Notes: a model not told the origin generated them from the letters alone. DNA of 64,000 nucleotides from Symsagittifera roscoffensis (GCF_963678635.1 NC_087065.1:52273858-52337857); one strand, 5' to 3'. Shown: positions 1 through 13,074, counted from the first letter of the stretch. Numbers and translations: made by a program.

Positions 1-3000
1 CCGATAATGGGCGAATTAAAATTTTGTTCATGTGCGAGCAATTTGAATCTGATTGGATCGAATCTCAAATAGTGAAGAAACTTTTTGACGAAGAGTTAAA
101 ATTGAACTCGGTTGATAAAAATCAGATCCCAAAGATTTTATTACCGGAAAAATTGACCCCAGCTAGCTGTGGAGAATGGTTTAAATATAGAGCGAGAGAA
201 ATTGAAAGTTGCACTGGGTTGCTGAAGAATGCATGTGATTTGCTGAAACATGGCGTTGATAGTGAAATCCCAGGAGTGATTCAGTTAGTTACTGATATGC
301 AGCTTCTGAATGATTTTGTGTGTGATAAACAAGCGAACATGCTGATTCAGTTCTCAGAGTTTGAAGCAATGTCCGACTTCGACAAGCTGAACGTAATAGT
401 TCAAAGCGCAACCTCTGAAAGTATTGTGAAAGATGTTGGGAAATTTGTTAAACCTAGATTGAATACATTGAGTGGAAAGAAACACGAGGAATTATTTCGA
501 CAGCTTCTCATATCGATATCAATACAAGGTCTGGATAAATTGGTCCGAATTTTCGAAGCTTCAAAGCCAAAAACTTCAGAGCCGCTTGAAACCAACCAGT
601 TGAGTTTAATGCGAAACGCGGTTGATTGTGTGTATAACTGTCCAAGAACTGATCAGCTCTCTCAGGCTTACGCTATCCTCAACTGTCTCCCACTGCGCTC
701 ATCGGGAAACTATGGTCCTCAGTATGACCAGGTTTTTGAGGACATTGACTCTTTGGAAATCCATTTAGAAGCAGCTAGCATTCTGAACAAATTTGAAATC
801 TCCAAATCAGTTGTGTTTTACAAGCAAGTGCAATACGACAAGGTCGAAAGTTTAAAAATTTTGAATGAGTTAATGGCAACATTGGTGAAACAAGAACGGA
901 AAATGAGCTCAGAAGATTGGCTGAATTTTCTAGTGCACGATTTGCTGCAATTGCAGGCAAAATTGATGAAAAAGTTGTCGGGACAGGAATGTTTCCGTAT
1001 TTTTATAACACAATTACTGAGAGCAGATAATTCAAAACTGACCAAACTAGCGCTGAGGTTCATGGCGCTTTCTCAGTCTGAAAAAACAAGGGAGTTCTCA
1101 TACGCAACTGCGGCCAATTTCAAACTGTCGTTCAAAGAATCGACAGAGGTTCTTTTGAACGTAGCCCAAGAGTTCGTCGACTCGGCGTCATCTGTCAATG
1201 ACTCATCTCTGTTAGGCGCGGTGTCGCTTCTGAAGACAATTCACAGCCCTCCAAAGTTTATACAAGATGAGAAAGACTTCATAGAAATGTTGACGAAGCT
1301 GCAGCAGTATAGCTGTAGTTTGCTGCCGGTGGTTATCCGAGACAAGTATGATTATGAGAGTCTCGTTAAGTATGTTCTAAAGGAAAATGTAGGCGCTTAT
1401 ACCAATTGGACAAAAATTCTGAAGATTGCTACCCTCTTCAAATCTCCAACAAAATCTGTTTCAAATGACGAGAAGAAAGCGCGGGTTTGTGCTATAATAG
1501 CCGAAAGCGCCTTAGCCGACAAGTATATTGACCTGGCGCTAGAAATGTGTCTTCAATTAATTGACCTGAAATACAGGAAAGCTTGGACGTTCTGTTGGAC
1601 TTTAGTTCAGAACGAAGAACTTAAAGACTTGGAGGTGAAGTTGAAACTATTGGCATTTACGATGTGTTACTGCGATGAACAGGTCTTGACTGATGTTGTT
1701 CGAATGAACAACCGAGTTATGATTCAAGTTACAAGCCAAAAAGTAGATGAAGCGCAGTTGAGTTCTAAATCGGAGTCGACTGTCAAACTTTTCCCTGTTT
1801 TGGGAACCTTGGAAAAAACGGGTAAGGAGTTTTTCAAGGAAACTCAAGATAGCACTCAGAAATTTTTGACGTCACAAGGTATCAGTTTCCACGGTGATAC
1901 AGCCAGTGCCTCTTCGTTCAGCGATTTTGGTTTGAGAGGAATCCATTTTTTAGACACCGATCTTGTATCGGCAGAATCAATCAAAATGTTTGATCATGAG
2001 ATCGCTGAGCCCAGCCAATGTTTCAAACAACTAGTTGAAAGACCGTACTGGGATGTTGCCAACGAAGAAAACGATTCAGAAACTCTTCAAAAATCCTTAC
2101 TGGACTGTGCCTTAGAGTGTTTCGATGTGGATTTGACTCTCAGTCTTTTCTTCCTTCTGGCTTGTAACAGCGAAGCATCCGTAGACTCTATGAAATCAAA
2201 ATTGCCTCAAAACGAAAGAAGCTCAAGTTTCCTACTTTTAGCCTACACATTGCTAAGAAAAACGAACGATAGTAGCAGAGACTTCGATGTGATTGAAATG
2301 GTAAATAAGAAACCTTACGATTTGATCAATTCTGAAGTGAATGCTTTAAAAACAGAGTCGGAAAATTGTTCCAGTCCAGTTTTAAAGGCCCTTGAAAAAC
2401 TACAATCATTAGTCGAGGCTTCGAAACTGGGCCAATTAGTTTCAGAAGTTGACACCTCGAGATTCTCGACTGACGAAGAGTACAAAACGAGTACAATTTT
2501 AGGCTTGGCTGCCAATACTGATCCGAAGTTAGTGGCACTCTCTTTAGAATTAGCTGAGCGTCATAAAGTAGATGTGTATAAAGTCAGACTACATACCCTT
2601 CTTCACGTTTTGACAGATAGCAAATACAGAGTAAATGACATTAAACGACATCTGAAAGAAATGAACTTGATAGAAGACCTCAAGTCGAAACCGGAAGATG
2701 TCGTGAAACTGTTGGAGACAGAAGTTTTGCCACTAATTCATCCGTCGGATTTTGAAAAATTGAAAGTTGTTTTTGAAATCTTGAAGTCTGGCAATGTAAC
2801 AGAGTCTAGATTGTGCCAGAAAGCCGAATTGCATATCGAAGTTTTGACAGCCACTCAAAAACTTGCTCCTAGTTTACCATACAAAGATCTCATTAAAGTT
2901 GAAAATGACTGTGATTTGAACGAGCTGGTCTCGAAGTATTGCACACAGAAAAATTTCACCGAACTGTCTCAAACTCTAGCAAAAGTTCCAAACACTGCAA

Positions 3001-4790
3001 AGCCGATTAGCCGCAGCAAAATTCTCTATTTCTATTCTAGTAGGCTATTTTATGAGCTCGAACACAAATCAAGCAATGAATATGGCGACCTTATCAATAG
3101 CGTGAAGTCCTGCATTGATCTAATGCAACTTGAAGATGTTCAACATACTGCGAATTTAGTTGCTTTCCAAGAAGATGATATAAGAGTTACTGACCTTCCA
3201 TCGGTTTTGGCACTGGTCCGAAAGTGCTTAGCAGTTTGCAGGAAAAGTAAAAAGAAATCTGCTCATTCTGAAACTATTCAAAATGTGGAACAAATTTTTG
3301 AAGAAATTGAAAAACTAAACAACGCTCCTTTCATGAACAAATGGTTTGCGAGTGACAATGAAATAAAACGTAGTGCGGCTAAGGCTTTTTGGCTTTCAAG
3401 AGGCGACATTGAAACTCAAAAGGAAGTTTTGATGGGTTTGGTACTCGCACAGATACCTTTTGAAGCCATAAGCGAAGCCATGAAATCCTTGAAAGTCGGA
3501 TTTGAACTGACTGAGGTGATTGAAAATGTCATGAGCCGATGCATGGAGGATATTGCAATGTGTCAAAATATAGAACTGGTTGAAACTTCAAAGCCATTAG
3601 TCAGTGTTCTGACCAATGTGAAATCTCACTTAAATTCGGAAGACGAAAAGAGTTGCGCGGAAATAAGCGAGGGGAGAATCATTGCTAAATTACGAGAAGT
3701 CACATCCATTCCTAATTTGTCAACAGAAGCGAAAATTTTCATTTTAGAAAGAATCGAACATCTGTTTAATTTGAACGAACAAGACTTGAAATCATTGCTC
3801 CACGCTAGAACTAGAAATTTGATCGGAAGTTTGTTCTCGGAAAGTGTTTTCACAGAAGATGATCTGAGTTCTGAAAGTGGCCGTTACGATTTGATCTGTG
3901 ATTTACTGGACTGCAGCGTAAACTCAGCCCAGTTTGCGAAGTTGGTTGAATTGATCGACGCTTGGCCAGCGTTCAAAAGCTACCCTGGAAACCAGCACCC
4001 TCTTGTAGCTGTAGCATGCAAATGGATCCAAACTGATTCTAAAGAAGCGATGCAAACGCTCAAGAAGGTCGTGGAATCGAAATTATCTGATTTTGCAGTG
4101 AAGCAGTGCTTTGCATCGGTGGTAGATTTTTGCCTGGACTCAGGAAACGAGGAGTGCGCTGTTGTCTTTGGACTGCGGTTGAAAACATCAACAGGTTTCC
4201 TGTTGATTTTGAACTCATTAAATTGGAGGTTTTCGGCTTGAAGTTTTCGGCTTTTACAGAATATGAAAAAAAAGCTATGTTCGCAACCCGGTCGGGTTTT
4301 TCTCAAAAGAAAACATCAATTTTTGTCACAATTTTTGGCCAGTGGTCGACGATTTTTATCATTGACAACAGCGCTGCAACTGGGTTTTAGGCTTTTTTGG
4401 TTAAAAACTTTTGGTTCACAGAACTCTTCTTCTTCGGGTGGTGAGAGTTGTAAATAATAAAGTAATATTGTTTCAGCTCACTTGGATAAAATTGTGGCCA
4501 TTCTGAATGGAGCTGAGATACAATTCGAGCTACCACAAGACAGTTTCGAAGACGTAATTGAGGCAAATCTACTGCCCAAACTCATGTCCTCCAAGTATTA
4601 CTCTCTCATAACGGATCACGTGATAGAAGAGCAAAATCAGTCTCTCATGCAAAAAGTGATAAATCAGTTGAACTCCAGAGACCTGGAAATAGAGGCCGCC
4701 GACTTCTGGGGAAGATACTCAGACAGTCATCCGACGTTTAACACAGTGGTGTCGGCAGTTGGCTTTTTAAAAAACTGGTTCAAGTCATGA
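1..4790 (+). CDS. NBAS: NBAS / Sec39-domain protein, 5' partial
   Basis: In animals NBAS is a subunit of the NRZ (Dsl1-like) tethering complex for Golgi-to-ER vesicles and also acts in nonsense-mediated decay. The reading frame is open from the left edge (codons from position 3), so the N-terminal WD40 half lies outside the window. Exons are 1-4194 and 4477-4790, giving about 1,500 residues. The first ~620 visible residues match the Sec39 domain: a WFKYRAREIE segment, an RTDQLSQAYAILNCLPLR segment, and helical repeats in the order seen in animal NBAS. The rest is alpha-helical, poorly conserved NBAS C-terminus. The 282-bp intron (4195-4476) is GT-AG, phase 1; splicing joins ...KTST to AHLDKIV and avoids the read-through stop at 4239-4241. 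The stop is at 4788-4790. Vertebrate NBAS is about 2,370 residues, so roughly the last 60% is present. Family recognition is from remembered sequence, not a search. Confidence 0.9.
4195..4476 (+). other. NBAS last intron (GT-AG, 282 bp)
   Basis: The donor is ACAG|GTTTCC and the acceptor TTGTTTCAG|CTCAC. Phase 1 on both sides restores one frame across the junction. Unspliced reading runs into a stop at 4239-4241, while the downstream exon is open to 4790. Confidence 0.85.
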
Positions 4791-5092
4791 GTTTCAAACA
4801 GGCAGGGAAATTGGTGATTTATAACTTGAGGTATCATGAAAAAATAAGTTCGTTAATGCGCTGTATATAAATGTTTAGACATGTACTTCAAATTGGTGCT
4901 GGAAGCTAAATAATTAGTAAAATATTAGCTCTCGTAATGAGATTTCCTTAAAATGGATAACAAACAAAAGATTCACATGCCTTGGGGAATCGTAGATAAT
5001 CTATCAAAAGTGCAAATTTCATCCATCTGGTAAATTTATTGATAATGTTGGTTTTCAGATATTGACCATATTTGTAGTCTTATGTGTGAATA
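4791..5092. promoter_or_regulatory. short NBAS-DCTN1 intergenic spacer with acceptor-like site
   Basis: Only 302 bp separate the NBAS stop from the DCTN1 ATG. No AATAAA is visible for NBAS. A splice-acceptor-like tract (GGTTTTCAG, ending at 5058) lies 34 nt before the DCTN1 ATG. It could be the 3' end of a 5'-UTR intron or a spliced-leader trans-splice site; the sequence does not decide which. Confidence 0.4.
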
Positions 5093-8000
5093 ATGCCTGG
5101 AGGCGATGAGTTCAGAGTAGGATCAAAGGTCGAAGTAATCGGCAAAGATCTCCGAGGTGTCGTTGCATTCTGCGGACTGACAAGTTTTGCAACCGGAAAA
5201 TGGATTGGAGTAGTTTTAGATCATCCGAATGGCAAGAACAATGGAACTGTTCAAGGCAAGACTTACTTCTCGTGTCAAGATAACTACGGAATATTCGTTC
5301 GGCCGAATCAGCTTTCTCTTTTGGAGGACGCTTTGCCGCCCCCGTCAACGCCGTCACGATCAACACAATCGAAGCTATCAAAACCGACAAGTGCGCTAAA
5401 GCCTCCTAGTTCGAGTCTGAAGCCACCACGATCGTCCGCTAGTAGCACCTCTCTCTCCAAATCGACCAGTCAGGTGTCGCTGACTGCTTCAGACGCTGGA
5501 GATTCAAAGCAGGTTGCGAAAGAAGACAAACAACATGCAAAAACTCAGGAGACGCCTGCGCCACCGGTGAAACAAGAACCAGAGGAACCCCCCGAATCTG
5601 TTATCCTGCCTCCGGAAATGCCTAAGTTCGGTAGCGCGACGACAGATGCTGCACTTGTAGCCGAGAATGAGAATTTGCGAGCCCAAATACAAGATCTAAC
5701 CGAGAAATTAAACACTATCAAAGTGAAACGAGCAGAGGATCGAGATAAATTGAAAGATTACGGCGCATTGAAAATGCAAGTGAGCATGATTCCCGAGTAC
5801 AAATCGAAGTTAGCCGAGTTGCAGAAAGAATTGCAGACGACGCAGAAAAAAGCAGAAGAGGCGGCGGCTAGTTTCAATGCAAAAATCGAGGAGTACCAGG
5901 ACGTTGGAGATACCCTGGAAATGTTGACCCTGGACAAGGAAATGGCGGAAGAGAGGTGTGACACATTGAAGTACGAAAACGAGACTCTTATTTTGAGAGT
6001 GAGTGAGTTGGAATCTGATTTGAAGGTCATTAAGGAAGAGATTCAGTCGAAGGGGACAGAAGGCGTGGCTTCTGATTATGAGTACAAGCAGTTGGAGGCA
6101 CAATGTACACGGCAAAAGGAAGCTTTGCTGAGACTTCGTGAACTGATGGCGGAACAGAATGCAGTCAAAGACGCCTTTGAAAAAGACCATAAGAGGTTGG
6201 AAGCTACAGTGGCTGCCTTGACGGCAGAGAAGGAAAAGTTAGCGAGTGAGAAGAAAGTGGCTGAAGAAGAATCATCTAACTTGAAAGAATCGGTGGACGC
6301 TGCGTTTGGATCGGAAAAAATGATTGAAATGCTGACTTCGAAGAATTTGGAACTGGAAGAGAAATGTTCACAACAAGAGGAAAATATTGCTGAATTGGAA
6401 GAGTTGATGGAAATGAATAATGAAATTGAGGAGAACTTCAAGCAAACAGAGCAGGGGCTGCGGGAAGATATCGACATGAAAGAATCGGAGTTGAGAGCTC
6501 TTAGTACGAAAGCGGACCACTTAACTGCAGTTGTGAACGATAGAGAAAACACTATTCTCAAATTCCGAAATTTGGTGCAACAGCTCAAAGAGGAAATAGA
6601 GACTCTAAAAGCTAGTCAGAGTGAAAATGCTGCAGAAGAATCTGGAAAAGGCGCGGATGAAATGAAAGTAATTTCTCCTCAGTCTTTCTCGCAGCCGGTT
6701 CCGCTACCCTCTGCGCTCAACGCGGAGTTGAAGGCAAAACAAACTGCACAAATAGTAGTAAAGTCACTAGAATGTGAACTGAAGGATCTCGAACTTAAAG
6801 GCCTCGAGGACAATTTATCCTTCGTTTTATCTTATTTGCCAGATACTTTTTCGAAGTCGGCCGGTGATTTGGACTGTATACGAGCTTCTATTTGTCTACC
6901 TAGGATGAGTGAAAAAATTAAGCTGTTGATAAAATACGCCAAGCAAAAAAACGGCGCCGTTGAAGAGAGTCTAAGTTCGTCTTCGGAACCAAAGAAACCT
7001 TCGGACGCCTCTGAAAGTCCTTCTTTTGCCGTGAACTTGTCAGTCAAATTGCTCAGTTTGAAAGTTCTGCTCGATCAAGTGTCTTTCATTTTGAACTCCT
7101 GTTCAGTAGAAAAATTTCTGCGTGTGGGCTCTGTGTACCCGGAAATGCTGGCACACGAGAAATCAGTGGAGGCTTTGATAAATCTGTTCAAAAAGGACCA
7201 ATTAGATCACACTTGTCGCTTGGACAGTATCTCCAGAGCACAGACATTCTTCGAACAACTGCTGAAAGCTGTGTTTGCTGGAGAGAAAACGAATTTATCC
7301 GAAGTGTTTCATAGCTATATTGAAATTTTACAGGAAAGCGCGCAAGTAATTAACTTGAGCTGCGAGAAAGTTAGTTCTTATCTGAACCCAAATCTAGAAT
7401 TCGATGACTTCTTAATGTACCTCAAAGAGACCATTCAGTTTAGCCAAGACATCAAAAAAGTAGCGAGGAAAACGAAGCGACAGTTTCCTTCGGCGGAAGG
7501 CCGGACGTTCAAGGTAACGATAGAGCAAGTAGCAGAAATGCAAAGTTACGTGGAAATGATTCGGCCTTACGCGTATGTGTTTTACGAACTAAGTCGGGAA
7601 ACGGAAATTGCTTCGTCTGTTTTGAACGAAGGGGAATTTATTTCGAGTGAGCGATTGGCAGAATTGAGAGACCAGTGCATGACCGACGCGAATCAATCGT
7701 ACGCCGCTATGAAGCCGGTTCCGACTAAAGTCCAAAAATACATTGAACATATTTGTACTCAAGCTGAAGAAGGCGATTTTGAGGAAGTCGACGTGTCACA
7801 ATATCCCCAGCCGGTTTATCAGCACGCCGAACAAACGAAAGCCGAATTGGCGAACCAAACTCGGACCGCGGAAGACGCCGATATGAAATCAGCTGAGTTG
7901 AAGGAAGTTAAAATCAAACTTCGTCAGAAAGAAGAAGAACTTGCGAGCATGAATGTTAAGATAGATCTCATTGAGCAAAAGTCAAAAACGGTACCAAAAG

Positions 8001-9142
8001 CGATGGAGGAAAAAATGCGTGTGCTGAAAGAAGAAATCGAAAAAGGCAAGCAGGAGTTAGAAAACTGTAAACGGACGCATGCTATAACCTTGAATGGCCT
8101 GGACCAGGAAATTAAGGAGCTGGAAACAACTAACAAAGAACTGAAGTCGAAAATTAATGCTGTTTCTATGCGTGGTTTAGTAGGAGGTCTTTCGAAGTAC
8201 GCAACGAATACAGCTTCAAAGGAAGAAACTTCAGTTAAAGTTGTTGACTCGCCTCTGCTCAGAGACGAAATTTCGTCTCTGAGAAACGCATTGAGGTTCT
8301 CACAACAGGAAGTATGGCGCATGCGTGGCGAAAAAATGAGGGCTCAGCTAGCGAAATTGAAACCTTTGAGGGTCCCAGAGAAGCCTATTGGCCTGCAAAG
8401 TCAGACCGGGTTCGTCAAGTTGGACGGAGGTGACAAGGCCTCGACTTTGGGATCCCTGACACGTCAAGCATCGGCTTTAGTTTCGGAGTTGGACAGACTA
8501 TGTGTGAGTCCTCGAGTGGTGGATATTACGAAGAGAAAGGCGGGAACTGTGCCTACCGTGGACAAACTGTCTTCGGTGCAGCAGCTGGTGGCCATGAAAA
8601 CTCATCATTTGAAAGTGCAGAATAAGCTGGAAACGCTGAGAGAAAAGGTAGGCGAACCTTTTTGGCTTTCTTTCTTAAAACTTTTGTGCTAACTTTTCTA
8701 AATGCGCCTACTTCTCTTAAAAGTGCTAATTTTTCGAGAAGTGCTACCTTTTTTCCAAAGGTTTGATGAAAAAAGATCTAAATTCTGAAGAAGTTGGCAA
8801 GCGATTGAAATTTTTTTCTAGATTCTGTCGTGGCAGCCGGAAACTGATTTTGGCTGGTCAAATTAGGTTATAAACTGTTAGGTATTTTTAATTTCTCAAT
8901 TCCAGGTGCTGAATTACACCGCAGTTGAATATCCAGCCAAGAATGGAAACATGGCCAACCCTCAGAATTCTCTGTTCGCAGACCGGGAAGAAATTAAGAG
9001 AATCAAAGGCAACCTCAACCCGAATCTAATCGCGAAAATTGAATTACCGTCGAAGTCATCGCAAATTACTGACTCTACTAAAGTCTTTTTAAGCAGAGAG
9101 CAATTCTTCGAGCTACATCGATCGTTGTTCAGACCAGAATGA
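5093..9142 (+). CDS. DCTN1: dynactin subunit 1 (p150-glued)
   Basis: p150 is the largest dynactin subunit. It binds microtubules and dynein intermediate chain and gives dynein processivity. Exons are 5093-8647 and 8906-9142, giving 1,263 residues against about 1,280 in human. Residues ~5-78 are a CAP-Gly domain with RVGSKVEVIGK, FATGKWIGVVLD and the GKNNGTVQGKTYF groove motif. Residues ~85-170 are a Ser/Pro/Lys-rich basic linker that usually aids microtubule binding. Residues ~185-520 are the long coiled coil CC1. Residues ~540-840 match the dynactin/ICD region (SLECELKDLELKGLEDNL... PDTF...GDLDCI). Residues ~905-1060 are coiled coil CC2. The ATG at 5093 starts directly before the CAP-Gly domain. 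The intron 8648-8905 is phase 0, AAG|GTAGGC...TTCCAG|GTG. The stop is at 9140-9142. Confidence 0.95.
8648..8905 (+). other. DCTN1 intron (GT-AG, 258 bp)
   Basis: GTAGGC donor, AATTCCAG acceptor, phase 0. Without splicing the frame ends at 8692. With splicing it continues as VLNYTAVEYPAKNG for 78 more residues. Confidence 0.85.
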
Positions 9143-9210
9143 AATAAAAACGGGCTCGCAAGTTGTTGGGGGAAAAGCGGTGATTTTGTACAAGTCTGTT
9201 CAGAAGTCAG

Positions 9211-9216
9211 AATAAA
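9211..9216 (+). terminator. DCTN1 polyadenylation signal AATAAA
   Basis: A canonical AATAAA lies 69 nt after the stop. A second AATAAA almost overlaps the stop (9144-9149) and is less likely to be used. No other transcript evidence is available. Confidence 0.5.
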
Positions 9217-10309
9217 GTAGAAAAAAAATCAGATATCTGATTTCTAGTTTTGCGTGTTAGTTCTCTCAACAAGAATCTAAAAGCTATCATAGGTGTTGTT
9301 CATTTTAGATAAATTTTGCTCTTTCAATTACAAATTATATGCCTGAAAAGGTTATTTTTTCTGACCTGAGTTGTACAGATTCATTCCTCATTATTTTGAA
9401 AACTCGATTCGAAGGTGGTGTTAGTTAAATTGTAGGAAATGAGGGTCCTTTAATTATGCTTTGTTTGGGTAAAATTAATTGCAAATAATTAACAATTACT
9501 TTACTTAAGTTTTTAAAAAGTATTCTTTCAAATGTCATTAAGTGTAGAAGAACGAAGTGATTTTCTTTTATAAAAGTCTTGATGATTGAAATTTTTTTAA
9601 CCCTGGCGATAAGCAAGGGTATTCCAACCGGGCACTAGACTTTTTCTACGTAAATAACTTGTTCACACAATGGTAAATATTAAGAAAGAAGTTTGAAATG
9701 GTAAATTTTAAAATATGCAGCCTATTTGTATTGCCTCTACAGGGCTTGCATATTTTTGACTTTTTTTGAAATTACTTTGGCTGTATGTCAGTTTATTAAG
9801 TGTCGGCTTGTTTACCTATAGTTTTTACCCTTGTCTGTGCTTGCGATATTTTTTTCACAAGGTGTGTCGAAGTTTAAAATCACTTCTCCGACCTTGTTTG
9901 AAAAATGTAAGGAAAAATCATGAACAAATTTTTGAAATTGTTTGCTACATTTTTTTCTCTTTTCAATAAAGCTTCGTTCGGATATTTTCCTCAATACTTC
10001 TTGAAGGGCCTGCTGTTCTTATAATATCCTTTTTAGCGAAAGTAAATTAACTCATGAGTTTTTTCGCAGTTTTCTTGGTATAATTTCCAATCAGTTTTTT
10101 GTCAATTGATTTTTATTTTGCTTTAATTGCTTTCGAGTCTATTTGTTTTTGCAGAACGATAACTTCTTTTACCTAGAGGTTCGGTTTAAGGAGGGCTTTA
10201 AATGCTATCGGATCACAATTCACCTTTAAATATATATATATATATATATTTTTAATATAGCTCGTAATTTTCAGAATTTGCTCTTTTCAAAACAACAAAT
10301 CTATTATTT
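9217..10309. other. AT-rich intergenic DNA with one family-B hairpin repeat
   Basis: No coding signal is seen. It contains a family-B repeat at about 9600-9690 and a short (TA)n tract at about 10232-10250. Small open frames here are biased to F, L, I and K and look like chance frames. Confidence 0.5.
9600..9690 (+). repeat. family-B dispersed repeat, copy 1
   Basis: The core is a hairpin-prone ...GCGATAAGCAAGGGTATT stretch followed by CCAACCGGGCACTAGACTTTTTC. Related copies lie at about 15815-15880, 27726-27815 and 46266-46322. In the better copies CCTTGC and GCAAGG can pair around a GATAA loop. Confidence 0.65.
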
Positions 10310-10860
10310 TTTTAAATGCGGGTTTCTCTATCTCACCATGTTTAAGCTTTTTCAACGTAATATTTTTGCATGTTAAACAAAAGAATTTTTGCACCTTTAA
10401 GCTATATCGTATATCTCAATTGTTAAGATTTTTTTTCAATTTTCCAGCTTGAATTCAGTGTTTAGTTCAAGTTTCAAATTAGCAACCCAATATTGGGATG
10501 CTGTCAGGGTTTTCCTAGGGTTACGGATTCTGACCTCCATAAATGATTAACCCGATCCTTTCAGCTTACGAGATGCGGCACTTTTCACAAATTTCAAGAA
10601 AAATTAATCTGAAAAGTTTTCTCATTTTTTAAAAATTCTCACTCTGTAGTTGAATGTTTTCAGAGTACTACCAGAAATTGCGCATATTGCCTCCAAATCT
10701 CACTTTTCAAATCTCTGCAGTTTTCGAGATATCACGTTTTTTTCATGATTTTTTCAAATTCAAATTTCGACATTGGATCCTGTTGAAGATCTCAATCGTG
10801 TTGTTGGAAGCTGTGAGGGTACTCTCAGGGTTGCGAATCTTGCCTCTGAGCTAGTTTTTC
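10310..10860 (+). repeat. family-E dispersed repeat, copy 1
   Basis: It starts with a TCTCACCATGTTTAAGC block, then TTTTTGCACCTTTAAGC. It continues with internal, diverged sub-repeats of the type 'GGGATGCTGTCAGGGTTTTC ... GGGTTACGGATTCTGACCTC'. The same order of blocks recurs near 45645-46010 with 47395-47900, and at 62690-63290. No protein-coding content is recognised. Confidence 0.6.
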
Positions 10861-11304
10861 GCTTTTTGCCGTTTTCTCGCTTGTGTTTGCGAATGGCAAC
10901 TTTGCATCTCTGTATACTTGTTTTCATTTGGCTAATTTGATTTTCACAATTGTAGTTCTAGCTTTACTTTCCTCAAAGTGAAGTTCATTTGAGTTGAAAG
11001 CATAAATTTGGTTGATATTGTTTTTTGGCTATTTTTGTGTCGTATCAAAAGTTCTACGAAGCCCCGCTACACCTCTGTGTCGAAATTTTAAAATAGTTTA
11101 GGTGAATTATTTTTTTCTATTGCGAAGTAAAAAAAATTGTTCGCCAATCATTTTTCAGATTTCGTTGAGATCATTATCACGTTTCAAACTTTATGCTGGC
11201 CATAATCTAATTTTTCAGGATTTTTGCTTACGCTTGTGTAATAACAAGTTTACTTTTTCCAAATTAATTCGTCTTTTATCTCATTCCTTTAAGTGTAAAA
11301 CAAC
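10861..11304. other. AT-rich intergenic DNA
   Basis: No gene is recognised. A short GAAGCCCCGCTACACCTCTGTG segment near 11058 resembles the 'agcttcgcc' repeat family seen at 16705, 34560 and 47350. Confidence 0.4.
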
Positions 11305-12540
11305 GAAATGAATTTAACTTCTATCGGTCATGATGATGATTATTTTTGGTTTTTTTTCTGCAATAAGTCCTAAAATTAGTTTGATCATTTCATTTTCTGC
11401 GGTGTAACTTCTGATTTTTTTAAGCTCACTTTATTTCCCCATTTAAAGGAAGGCAAACTCCACTATCAACAGCTAACGTGTGAAGTGAACGAAAAACGTG
11501 ATAGACTTCTATTTTCAAAAATGGATTCCCTGCGGAATAAATTTTTATCTATTGTTGCAGTATTTTAAATTTAAAAATCTTTTTTTTTAAATATTTTAAT
11601 GTGATCTGTTTTTGTCTATCTATGGTTTTGTCCTAAAATGTTTAGATGCTTTCAATTTTGGGGAGATTTTTTCCATTCGCTAATTTTGTTTTCGCTTCTC
11701 TTTGGATCAAACTACCGCAGTCTAGCCCCATTTTGTTATCATGAAATAGTGAAATAGCTAGCGTTGCAGCTTTTAATCAGTTGCGCTTCAACTATGTTGT
11801 TTATTAAGAGCCGATGAACGTATTTCAGACTCTTATATAGGTAGAGATGATTTTTTAAGGAAAATTCTTAAAGTAAGTTCAGGCTAAGAAATTTTTACTT
11901 TTTCGCTGTGTGACTTTTGATTTGTTTTTAAATTCAGTTATTTTTTTATAAAAGGAAGCCATACTCCTCTACCGAACAGCGAAACTGTAATGGTACTGAA
12001 AAACGTGATCGGCTTCTAATTTCGAAAATGGAATTCAATTATCAGATTTTATCAGAAAATCAAAGAGGCTTTAACCCATCTTTTTAAGAATAATGAACGT
12101 AGTGAGTACTCTTATATAGGCCTTGCTGATTTTAGTTTGTTTTTTTTTAGGAAAAAGGTAATTTTTCGCGGTTTGACTTGCTATTTTAAGCTCAATGCAT
12201 TTCCATTGTTAAAAGGAAGGCAAACTCGACTATCGAACAGCAAAAGTATAAAGATCACGAAAAACTTGATTGTTTTCTGATTTCGAAAATGGATATTAAA
12301 TATCAGATTTCCCTGCGAAATAAAAGTTTTGCCTATTGATCCAGTTTTCTCACATTTGGTTAATTTAACCAAAAAAGTGTCCATCGATAATTTTTCTACA
12401 GATTTAAAGAGTTTTACGGCCATTTAATTTCTTCGAAATGCGAAATTAGAAGGTTTTTGAGAAAACAAGTGTTTTTTTTTTCATTTTCCTTGCGTTCATT
12501 ACTCTTTTCCAATTGTCAGTTGGCTATGTTTTTCTTGGAA
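11305..12540 (+). repeat. three tandemly arranged family-C repeats
   Basis: Three diverged copies (about 11305-11560, 11805-12070 and 12085-12540) share an ordered set of blocks: 'CTCTTATATAGG', 'GGAAGGCAAACTCCACTATC', 'CGAAAAACGTGATCG', 'TTCTAATTTCGAAAATGGA', and a GCGGAATAAA segment. Full copies end with 'CATTACTCTTTTCCAATTGT'. Further copies are at 13325-13720, 14850-14945 (partial), 30355-30640, 32205-32490 and 37480-37935. They look like a ~350-450-bp non-autonomous interspersed element. I see no coding frame or clear terminal inverted repeats. Confidence 0.65.
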
Positions 12541-13074
12541 ATTGAAAGTTGAGATTTGTTTTAAAAACAAGTCAGTTTTTTGTTTACTTGTGTTCATTGT
12601 TTCTTTTCAACTGTCTGTTGGCTGCGTTGTTTATCAGTTTCAATGAATGAAGTGAAGATACTAATTTAATTATGGTTTTTGTAGGAAATATTGTTCTCGC
12701 TCAAATCGGATTTTTGACTTGTTTTCTTTACGCTTCAAGTTTCTTTACTTCTCCGGAACGCTTGCTCTTGAGGTAATGACTAAGAATGGGAATGATGAGG
12801 GCCTAGATAAGATTCCGGCCAGGACCTGTTTTTTTTAAATTGAAATTTTTCAGTTTCAAAAACTATCGGGCTTTCGTTATTCTGTGTCTTAAGTTCAATT
12901 CAAATGATTTTGATAACTCTAAGGCTCATCATGCTTATTTTTAAAGAGCTTTAATTTGGTGTTTTTTTCTTTCAATTCGGAAGTTACAAGTGATTAAAAA
13001 AACAATCAATCTTTATTTTTCTAGCTTCCGTGTTCATTTTCTCTTGGCTGTTTTTCGCCAATATTTACTAATTT
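12541..13074. other. non-coding, with a tRNA-3'-like fragment
   Basis: A fragment near 12797-12836 reads GATTCCGGCCAGGACCTG followed by T8. It resembles the 3' half of the tRNA-like elements at 46389-46452 and 46886-46961. Nothing else is recognised. Confidence 0.35.

Noticed and set aside
4106-4457. Open frames overlapping the NBAS intron
   Set aside because: They are out-of-frame shadows and intron sequence; splicing to 4477 restores the true frame.
9600-9690. Helitron 3' end (hairpin followed by CTAG)
   Set aside because: Similarity between copies continues well past CTAG, so CTAG is not the element's end.
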